A DNA stretch of 64,000 nucleotides. Origin: Caulobacterales bacterium. GTDB lineage: Bacteria > Pseudomonadota > Alphaproteobacteria > Caulobacterales > Caulobacteraceae. The DNA lies in NCBI GenBank assembly GCA_019510435.1, contig JAEKKJ010000018.1, positions 1 through 64,000 of the forward strand, written 5' to 3'. The notes under the pieces were generated by a model, which saw only the letters and a program-made list of their open reading frames with translations, was not told where the DNA came from and made no database searches. The translations under genes were made by a program, and so were the position numbers. Below are positions 16,384 through 22,701 of this stretch, piece after piece (within the stretch, counting starts at the first letter, position 1; every line of letters starts with the position of its first letter).

Positions 16384-17334
16384 ATGACTAGAGGACTACT
16401 GGCCATCGGCCTCACGACGCTCGACATCAACGCCTATCCGATCGACGAGCTGACCCACACCGAGCGGGCCAGCCTGATCAAGGGGCTGGTCTGCGCGCCC
16501 GCCGGCACGGCGGCGGGGGCCGCCATGGTCGCCGCGAAGCTGGGCGTGCCCACGGCGCTCGCGGGTGCGGTGGGCGACGACATGAACGGTCTGTTCGTGC
16601 GTGCCGGCCTCGAGAGCCTGGGCGTCGACACCCGCCTGCTGGTGACAAGGGCCGGCGAGCCGACCTCCTCCACCCTGCTAGTCGTCGAGAGCGATGGCCG
16701 GCGGTCCAGCTTTCATCGGCCGGGCGCGGGCCGGTCTGCGCCGCTGGATGCGGCGGTCGTCGCCGCCGCGCGCGGAAGCCGGTTCGTGCACTACGCGGGC
16801 ATCGGAGGGCCGACGACAGACGGCGGGCCTGGCGCGGCCCTGCTGGCGGAGGCCAAGGCGGCGGGCGCCCTCGTGACCTGCGACCTGATCTCCCCGCGGG
16901 CGAGCGCCATCGAGGAGCTCGCCCGGATCCTGCCGCACGTGGATTACTTCATGCCCAGCGCCGCCGAGGCGGTGTTGCTCTCAGGGTCGGACGACCTTCA
17001 CGCCGCGGCGGCGCGGTTCCTGGCGCTGGGCGCGAAAGCCTGCGTGATCAAGAACGGGCGTGCTGGCGTGCTGGCGCTGATCGACGGACAGCAGCACGTC
17101 GTACCGGCGTTCGCGGTCGAGCCGGTCGACACCACCAGCTGCGGCGACTCCTTCTGCGCCGGGTTCATCGCGGCCCTGGACCGCGGATGGGCGCCGCTCG
17201 AGGCGTGCCGCTTCGCCTCGATGGTGGCTGGGCTGGTCGCTGAAGGTGTCGGAACGCTCGGGACGCTGGAGGGATTCGACGCGACAGTGGCGGCGATGGG
17301 GCGGTACGCGGTGGCGAGTATTGTCGGCAATTGA
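16384..17334 (+). CDS. PfkB family carbohydrate kinase
   Basis: 316 residues from the ATG at 16384. ATP-dependent sugar kinase of the ribokinase/PfkB family: an N-terminal GGLxx-type region (APAGTAAGAAMVAAKLGVPT), VGDDMNGLFVRAGLESLGVD, and the C-terminal signature VDTTSCGDSFCAGFIAALDR, in which the catalytic Asp is in GD. The usual DTTGAGD is DTTSCGD here. Likely substrates are a keto-sugar acid such as 2-keto-3-deoxygluconate or a ketohexose; the sequence does not decide. Operon with the aldolase. Confidence 0.88.
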   Translation: MTRGLLAIGLTTLDINAYPIDELTHTERASLIKGLVCAPAGTAAGAAMVAAKLGVPTALAGAVGDDMNGLFVRAGLESLGVDTRLLVTRAGEPTSSTLLVVESDGRRSSFHRPGAGRSAPLDAAVVAAARGSRFVHYAGIGGPTTDGGPGAALLAEAKAAGALVTCDLISPRASAIEELARILPHVDYFMPSAAEAVLLSGSDDLHAAAARFLALGAKACVIKNGRAGVLALIDGQQHVVPAFAVEPVDTTSCGDSFCAGFIAALDRGWAPLEACRFASMVAGLVAEGVGTLGTLEGFDATVAAMGRYAVASIVGN

Positions 17335-17397
17335 GACGGATCGGTCGGACCACGATCCGACCAGCGGGAGGCGGCAGGGATGTCGTTCGGTGGGGAC

Positions 17398-17658
17398 CTA
17401 TCGCGCGGCCGCCCGCGAGCCATGCGCAAAGGCCTGGGCCGCGATCGCGACCTGGGTCCGATTCTGAACATTGAGTTTGCGCATCAAGGCGGTCATGTGC
17501 GCCTTGACCGTGGCCTCGGCGATGCCGAGGTGGAAGGCGATCTGCTTGTTGAGCAGTCCGGAGTTGACGCCTTCGAGCACCTTCATCTGCGTCGGCGTGA
17601 GTTCCTCAAACGCCGCTGCCAGATCCCGCTCGAGACGGCCGTCGCGCGTCACGTTCAT
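17398..17658 (-). CDS. Stand-alone LuxR-type (GerE) helix-turn-helix protein
   Basis: 86 residues consisting almost only of a GerE DNA-binding domain: LTPTQMKVLEGVNSGLLNKQ, then IAFHLGIAEATVKAHMTALM and RKLNVQNRTQVAIAA. This matches the C-terminal half of NarL/AgmR response regulators. No receiver domain precedes it, and I find no receiver-like frame in the upstream 200 bp, so it is a free HTH protein rather than an obvious recent truncation. Two CTGTC-type palindromes lie between it and the divergent gntR gene, so GntR may control both. Confidence 0.8.
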   Translation of the reverse strand: MNVTRDGRLERDLAAAFEELTPTQMKVLEGVNSGLLNKQIAFHLGIAEATVKAHMTALMRKLNVQNRTQVAIAAQAFAHGSRAAAR

Positions 17659-17767
17659 GCCTGACCCTTTCGCTCATCCCTACGTCTTCGACGGCCCAAC
17701 GTCCGTTCGTTTTCTGCCGAACCATTCCGTTCGATTCGGTGTGTCGCGGATGATGGTAGCGCTATCT

Positions 17768-17778
17768 GTCAGACAGGT
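17768..17778. promoter_or_regulatory. GntR-type operator candidate, site 1
   Basis: Perfect inverted repeat CTGTC-A-GACAG. The form (short arms, odd centre) is that of FCD-class GntR operators. A near copy lies 73 bp away, and a third, TTGTCTGACAG, lies before the TonB receptor gene. Confidence 0.55.
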
Positions 17779-17840
17779 TCAAGCGATTTTGGACAATGGG
17801 ATCGTGAACATTCGTTCTTGCGGGTCGGTCGGGCCAAAAT

Positions 17841-17851
17841 CTGTCATACAG
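17841..17851. promoter_or_regulatory. GntR-type operator candidate, site 2
   Basis: CTGTCATACAG, one base from site 1 and also palindromic over CTGT/ACAG. It lies about 145 bp before the gntR start and fits autoregulation. Confidence 0.5.
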
Positions 17852-17995
17852 CATTGAGCCAAGCTTGACTTGGGATCGAGCGGCGGAGTCTGGATGGGCG
17901 CTATCGCGAAGCCTGGGCCTGTCCGCGCGCCGCGATGGGTTTCGATGGCGCGGCAACGGCGCGATGATGGCGCGAGCCGAACTGGAGATTGGCCG

Positions 17996-18673
17996 ATGCG
18001 TGAGGGCCGCCTAGCCGATCGGGCCTACACGGGCATCGTGGAAATGATCAATGCGGATGGACTGGCGGTCGGCGATCGCCTGCCGTCCGAGGCCCGGCTG
18101 GCGGAGATCTTTGGCATGTCGCGCACCGTGGTGCGCGAAGCGCTGGTCCGCCTGGCCGCCGACGACATCACCGAGGCGCGGCGCGGCGCGGGCTCGTTCG
18201 TCAAGAACCGTCCGTCCGAGCGGCTCGGCGCCTACATGCAGCCTTCCGAACTGCCGTCGAGCCTCGGCACCTACGAGGTGCGGTTCGTGCTGGAGGCGGA
18301 AGCGGCGCGGTTGGCGGCGGCGAGACGGTCGGGCGACGACATGGCGCGCATCGAGGCCGCGCTCCAGGAGCTGCGGCGGGCCCTGCTCTCGAACGCGCCC
18401 GCTCATGCGCAGGACATGGAGCTTCATCGCCGGGTCATCCAGGCGACGGCCAACCCTGCGTTTCTGGTCGCCTTCGACGCGCTGGAGGCCGACGTGGATC
18501 GGATCATGCGCGCCGGCGTCGACATTTCGCGGTCCCGGCCGCCAGAGTTCATCCGGGAAATGATGCGCGAGCATGAAATGATCGTGGAAGCGATCCGCGC
18601 GCAGGACGCAGACGGAGCCGCCCTCGCGATGCGCTGGCACCTCTCGCAGGGACGCAAGCGGCTGATGCCCTAA
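17996..18673 (+). CDS. GntR family transcriptional regulator (FadR/FCD subfamily)
   Basis: 225 residues from the ATG at 17996, chosen for GGAG eight bases upstream; the frame extends further. The N-terminal winged HTH reads GLAVGDRLPSEARLAEIFGM, then SRTVVREALVRLAADDITEA and RRGAGSFV, the classic GntR signature. The C-terminal FCD domain has FVLEAEAARLAA, DMELHRRVIQATANPAFLVA and MMREHEMIVEAIRAQDADGA, with His residues (ELH, EHE) placed to bind a metal and a carboxylate ligand. FCD regulators commonly sense sugar acids or other carboxylates. It converges on gluconokinase, in line with a gluconate-type inducer (inference). Confidence 0.93.
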   Translation: MREGRLADRAYTGIVEMINADGLAVGDRLPSEARLAEIFGMSRTVVREALVRLAADDITEARRGAGSFVKNRPSERLGAYMQPSELPSSLGTYEVRFVLEAEAARLAAARRSGDDMARIEAALQELRRALLSNAPAHAQDMELHRRVIQATANPAFLVAFDALEADVDRIMRAGVDISRSRPPEFIREMMREHEMIVEAIRAQDADGAALAMRWHLSQGRKRLMP

Positions 18674-19224
18674 CGCCTGCGGGGTTCGGGGCAGGCTCGC
18701 AGCGCGGCCAGCGCGGCCTCGCACAGCTGCTGTGGCGTGCCGCCGGCGGTCAGCGCGATGGCGGCCTCATCCGCGTCGGGGCGCTCCAGGGTGGCCAACT
18801 GACTGCCCAACAGGCTCAGGGGCATATAGTGGCCGGTCCGATGATCCAGTCGGCGCTGGAGTTCGTCGGGCGCCGGGTCCAGCAGGATGAAGTGGACGGG
18901 GGCGGGTATGATGGCGCGCAGGCGGTCGCGATAGGCGCGCCGCAGAGCCGAGCAGGCGGCGACGACGCGTCCGTTCCCCGCCAGCGCTCCCGCAATGGCG
19001 TCGGTCAGCCGGTCGAGCCAGGGCCAGCGGTCGTCGTCGGTAAGAGCATGGCCGGCGCTCATCTTCAGGATCGCCGCGGCGTCGTGGAAGTCGTCGCCCT
19101 CGAGGAAGGGGCAATGAAGGGCGCGGGCCAGCAGGGCGCCCTGGGTCGATTTTCCGCTGCCGCTGACCCCCATGACGATGACGGCGGCAGGGGCGTCGAC
19201 CTGGGGAATCGGGAGCTGCGACAA
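18670..19224 (-). CDS. gntK: Gluconokinase
   Basis: 184 residues, the usual length. Phosphorylates D-gluconate to 6-phosphogluconate for the Entner-Doudoroff or pentose phosphate route. Walker A GVSGSGKST begins at residue 19; further family motifs are FLEGDDFH, KMSAGHALTDDDRWPWL, ACSALRRAYRDRLR and HYMPLSLLGSQLATLERP. Its stop codon interlocks with that of the converging gntR gene (shared bases 18670-18673). Placed between the sugar-acid regulator and the secreted propeller protein, it suggests that the locus yields gluconate or a similar aldonate. Confidence 0.95.
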   Translation of the reverse strand: MSQLPIPQVDAPAAVIVMGVSGSGKSTQGALLARALHCPFLEGDDFHDAAAILKMSAGHALTDDDRWPWLDRLTDAIAGALAGNGRVVAACSALRRAYRDRLRAIIPAPVHFILLDPAPDELQRRLDHRTGHYMPLSLLGSQLATLERPDADEAAIALTAGGTPQQLCEAALAALRACPEPRRR

Positions 19225-19329
19225 GCGGCGTCCTCAAGCGGCGCGGCGACGAAAAGGGCGATGGGTTCGCCAGGCCGTCCGGGCGGTTGCAGACATGGTG
19301 TTTAGGCGGCTGACGGGGCGGCCGGAACT

Positions 19330-19343
19330 ACGACCATGGTCGT
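19330..19343. promoter_or_regulatory. Palindromic operator candidate upstream of the secreted beta-helix protein
   Basis: ACGACCATGGTCGT, a perfect 14-bp palindrome 58 bp before the ATG at 19401. The same sequence with one central change (ACGACCTTGGTCGT) lies upstream of the TonB receptor at 22607-22620. The locus encodes a LacI regulator, the most likely binder. Confidence 0.6.
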
Positions 19344-19400
19344 GGATGGCGAGCCCTTTGCGAAACCATATCGCTAGTTGAGGCAGCACGGGGAATTGGC

Positions 19401-22400
19401 ATGAAAGTGGGGATCCTGACGGCGGCGGTCCTGGCTTCTTCGTCCCTGGCCTCCTCGTCCCTGGCCTCGTCGTCCCTGGCCTCGTGGTCGGCGATGGCGG
19501 CCCCGGCGGCGCCTGCGTCCGTACTGATGACAGCCCCCGATGATCCGTCGGCCGTCCGGGTGAAAGGCGTCGCGGATGGCCGGGCGGACGACACCGACGC
19601 GGTGCAGCGCGCCATCGACGCCGCCCGCGACCCGAGCGGGCACGGATTGGTCTTCCTGCCGTCGGGCCGCTACCGCCTCACCCGCAGCATCCGCGTGCCG
19701 CCTGGCGTCCGGATTTTTGGCGTCGGAGCCGAGCGCCCGGTCTTCGTGCTCGGCCCGAGCACTCCCGGCTTCCAGGACGGCGTGAAGACGATCATCATCT
19801 TCACCGGCGACGACCAATATAGCGTGGGCCGCATCCCGGTCCCGGTGCCGACGGTGGTCCCGGCCAGCGCGCAGGTCCGCGACGCGAACTCCGGCACGTT
19901 CTATTCGGCGCTCAGCAACGTCGACATCGAGATCGGCGCCGGCAACCCGGCCGCCGCGGGCGTGCGGTTCCGCATGGCTCAGCACGCCTTCCTCAGCCAC
20001 ATGGATTTTCGCCTCGGCTCGGCCTTCGCCGGCGTCTACCAGGCCGGAAACCTCATGCAGGACGTCCATTTCCACGGCGGTCGCTACGGCATCGTCAGCG
20101 AAAAGACGTCGCCGGCCTGGCAGTTCACCCTCGTGGATTCCACCTTCGACGGGCAGCGGGACGCCGCGATCCGGGAGCATGAGGCCGACCTGACTCTGGT
20201 CAATGTGGCGATGCGCAACACGCCGGTCGGCATCGACATCGACCGCGGCTACAGCGACTCCCTGTGGGGCAAGAACGTCCGCTTCGAGAACGTCTCCAAG
20301 GCCGGCGTCATCATCTCCAACGAAGACAGTGTCTTCACCCAGGTGGGGTTCGACAACGCCGTGGCGTCCCGGACCCCGGTGTTCGCCCGCTTCCGCGACA
20401 GCGGCAAGACCGTGCCGGGGCAGGGGAGCGCCTACCGCGTGGCCTCTTTCACCTACGGCCTCACGCTCCCCGGCCAAGGGCAGATGGGCGCGTTCAAGAC
20501 GGCGGCCGACATCACGCCGCTGAAGACGCCGCCGGCCACTCCAGTCCCGGCGATCCGCCCGCTGCCGCCGACCCGCGACTGGACCAACGTCAAGACGCTG
20601 GGCGTCAAGGGCGATGGCGTGACCGACGACACGGCCGCCCTGCAAGCGGCGATCGATGCGCGCCGCGTGCTCTATCTGCCCATCGGCATCTACAAGATCA
20701 CCGCCACCCTGCGCCTGCGCCCCGACACCGTGCTGATCGGCCTGCACCCGGCCGCAACGCAGCTCGCGCTGCCCGACAACAACCCGGCTCATGCGGGGGT
20801 TGGCCCCGTGGCGCCGATGATCGAAACCCCCTCGGGCGGCGCCAACATCCTGTCCGGGATCGGGCTGTTCACCGGCCGCATCAATCCGCGCGCGTCCGCC
20901 GTGCTCTGGCGCTCAGGCGAGAGTTCGCTGATGCAGGACGTCAGGATCATGGGCGGCCACGGCACGCGCATCGTGGACGCCAAGCCGCTGGAAGCGCTCA
21001 ACGCCCACAGCGGGGATCCCGTGGCGGACAACCGCTGGGACGCCCAGTACCCCAGCATCTGGGTCAGCGGCGGGGGCGGCGTGTTTGCGAACGTCTGGAG
21101 CCCCAACACCTTCGCCCAGGCGGGGTTCTATGTCTCGAACACGCGCACGCCCGGCCATGTCTACGAGATGTCGGTCGAGCACCACGTGCGCAACGAGTTC
21201 GTGCTCGATGACGTCGAGAACTGGGAGTTCCTGGCCCCGCAGACCGAGCAGGAGGTCGGCGACGGCCCCGACGCCATCTCCCTGGAGGTGCGCAATTCCC
21301 GCAACATCCTGTTCGCCAACTATCATGGCTATCGGGTGACGCGCAGCTACCATCCCGCGAAGATGGCCGTGAGGCTGTTCAACGCCGCCGACATCCGGTT
21401 CCGCAACGTCCACATCAATGCCGAAAGCGGCTTCGCCAGTTGCGACGCCGAGGGCTGCGGGACCTTCCTGCGGGCCAGCAAGTTCCCGTTCGAGAATGCG
21501 GTGGTCGACGAGACGCGCCAGATCGAGACGCGCGAGCGCGAGTTCGCCGTGCTCGACATTCCCGCTGCGGCGAGCGCCGTCCCTCCGTCGCTGACGAACG
21601 CCGCCATGAAGCCGCTCGCCACCGGCTTCTGGTCGATCTCCGGCGCAGCCGTGGCCCCTGATGGGGCGCTCTACTTCGTCGAGCGGCGCTTTCAGCGGAT
21701 CTACCGCTGGACGTCGGCGCGCGGGCTGGAGGTGGTGCGCGACAATGCGCTCGACCCGGTCAACCTGGCGGTCGACGGCTCCGGCAAGCTTCTGGTGCTG
21801 TCGTCATTCGGGCCCGAAGGCACGGTCTATTCGGTCGATCCAGACGGGCCGAAGGACCAGCTGACGGTCATCCCGCCGACGCCGGCGGCGCCACACCCCG
21901 GGGCCAAGACGCTGCTGCCGGTCAACTGGTGGAACAACGGCGAGTTCAGGGATCAGTACGACCCGGCGAGCGACCGCTTCACCACCCTTGCGGAGATGTT
22001 CGCCCGCGACGCGGCCGCGCCCAAGGCCAGGGAGTATGTGTCGCCAGATGGCCGGCTGGTTCTCCCGGCCTTCCGCGTCACCCAGCAAGGTCCCCCAGAT
22101 CATGTCGGCTGGCGCTGGTCCGACACGTTGCAGACCTATGGCCTCATTCCGGCGGCCGTCGGCGAACGGGTCTTCGTCAGCAACGAGTCGGAAGGCCGGA
22201 CCTATCGCGCCAAGGTCGGTCCGGGCGGCGCCTTGAGCGACCTGCAGGTGTTCGCAAACCGCGGCGGCGAGAGCGTCGCCGTCGATCCCCAGGGGCAGGT
22301 GTACGTCGCCAACGGCCAGATCTTCAAATATGCCGCGGACGGCCAGCTCGCGGGACGCATCGACGTGCCGGAGCGCCCGCTTCAGCTGGTCTTCGGCGGC

Positions 22401-22460
22401 CCCGACCGGCGCACGCTGTTCGTCCTGACCCATCACACGCTCTACGCTCTGACGCCCTGA
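19401..22460 (+). CDS. Secreted double pectate-lyase-like beta-helix protein with C-terminal propeller
   Basis: 1019 residues. A signal peptide, stretched by four 5-residue LASSS-type repeats, covers about residues 1-34. The first Pectate_lyase_3 beta-helix starts near residue 53 (VKGVADGRADDTDAVQRAID) and the second near 393 (VKTLGVKGDGVTDDTAALQA); both carry the DGxxDDTxAxQxAID entry motif. From about 735 to the end there is an NHL/SMP-30-like propeller (GALYFVERRFQRIYRW, LAVDGSGKLLVLSSFGPEGT, VAVDPQGQVYVANGQIFKYA). Tandem beta-helices recall GH55 exo-beta-1,3-glucanases, but catalytic residues cannot be assigned by eye. Periplasmic or secreted; probably acts on the polysaccharide imported by the next gene's receptor. 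Confidence 0.8.
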   Translation: MKVGILTAAVLASSSLASSSLASSSLASWSAMAAPAAPASVLMTAPDDPSAVRVKGVADGRADDTDAVQRAIDAARDPSGHGLVFLPSGRYRLTRSIRVPPGVRIFGVGAERPVFVLGPSTPGFQDGVKTIIIFTGDDQYSVGRIPVPVPTVVPASAQVRDANSGTFYSALSNVDIEIGAGNPAAAGVRFRMAQHAFLSHMDFRLGSAFAGVYQAGNLMQDVHFHGGRYGIVSEKTSPAWQFTLVDSTFDGQRDAAIREHEADLTLVNVAMRNTPVGIDIDRGYSDSLWGKNVRFENVSKAGVIISNEDSVFTQVGFDNAVASRTPVFARFRDSGKTVPGQGSAYRVASFTYGLTLPGQGQMGAFKTAADITPLKTPPATPVPAIRPLPPTRDWTNVKTLGVKGDGVTDDTAALQAAIDARRVLYLPIGIYKITATLRLRPDTVLIGLHPAATQLALPDNNPAHAGVGPVAPMIETPSGGANILSGIGLFTGRINPRASAVLWRSGESSLMQDVRIMGGHGTRIVDAKPLEALNAHSGDPVADNRWDAQYPSIWVSGGGGVFANVWSPNTFAQAGFYVSNTRTPGHVYEMSVEHHVRNEFVLDDVENWEFLAPQTEQEVGDGPDAISLEVRNSRNILFANYHGYRVTRSYHPAKMAVRLFNAADIRFRNVHINAESGFASCDAEGCGTFLRASKFPFENAVVDETRQIETREREFAVLDIPAAASAVPPSLTNAAMKPLATGFWSISGAAVAPDGALYFVERRFQRIYRWTSARGLEVVRDNALDPVNLAVDGSGKLLVLSSFGPEGTVYSVDPDGPKDQLTVIPPTPAAPHPGAKTLLPVNWWNNGEFRDQYDPASDRFTTLAEMFARDAAAPKAREYVSPDGRLVLPAFRVTQQGPPDHVGWRWSDTLQTYGLIPAAVGERVFVSNESEGRTYRAKVGPGGALSDLQVFANRGGESVAVDPQGQVYVANGQIFKYAADGQLAGRIDVPERPLQLVFGGPDRRTLFVLTHHTLYALTP
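19431..19490 (+). repeat. 15-bp tandem repeat inside the signal peptide
   Basis: Four in-frame 15-bp units (CTGGCCTCGTCGTCC type, with 1-3 changes each) at 19431, 19446, 19461 and 19476, encoding LASSS LASSS LASSS LASWS. Unit number could change by slippage without breaking the frame. Confidence 0.9.
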
Positions 22461-22526
22461 CGCAGGCCGCGGGAGCGCTCCACCCCCCAGGTCGACGGTG
22501 GTCCCCCGACCGTCGAACTTCCACTC

Positions 22527-22553
22527 GTCCCGGCGCCTCGCCGGGACTTTTTT
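22527..22553 (+). terminator. Rho-independent terminator after the beta-helix protein gene
   Basis: GTCCCGGCG (22527-22535) pairs perfectly with CGCCGGGAC (22539-22547) across a CCT loop, then six T. It separates the gene from the TonB receptor, which therefore has its own promoter. Confidence 0.93.
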
Positions 22554-22606
22554 GCCGTCCGCATGTCGCGCCCGGATGGCGCCGCGCGGGCCGGACCGGC
22601 CCACCT

Positions 22607-22620
22607 ACGACCTTGGTCGT
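22607..22620. promoter_or_regulatory. Palindromic operator candidate upstream of the TonB receptor
   Basis: ACGACCTTGGTCGT, 82 bp before the ATG at 22702, with the same arms as 19330-19343 and the same preceding CT. It lies just after the terminator, in the presumed promoter. Confidence 0.6.
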
Positions 22621-22637
22621 ATTGGCTGGCGTCGCCT

Positions 22638-22648
22638 TTGTCTGACAG
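22638..22648. promoter_or_regulatory. GntR-type operator candidate, site 3
   Basis: TTGTCTGACAG, one base from the reverse complement of site 1 (17768-17778), located 17 bp after the 14-bp palindrome. It would place the TonB gene under two regulators. Confidence 0.48.
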
Positions 22649-22701
22649 CTTCGCGGCAGGCCATCGCAGATGGGCTCAATGAAAAAGCGGGAGGCTGTCG
22701 G

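Larger units (their letters stand above)
17659..17995. promoter_or_regulatory. Divergent regulatory region between luxR-type and gntR genes
   Basis: 337 bp without a convincing gene and less GC-rich than its surroundings. It holds the two operator-like palindromes listed separately and must contain promoters for both divergent regulators. An alternative upstream start for gntR (ATG at 17882 or 17945) would shorten it. Confidence 0.6.
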
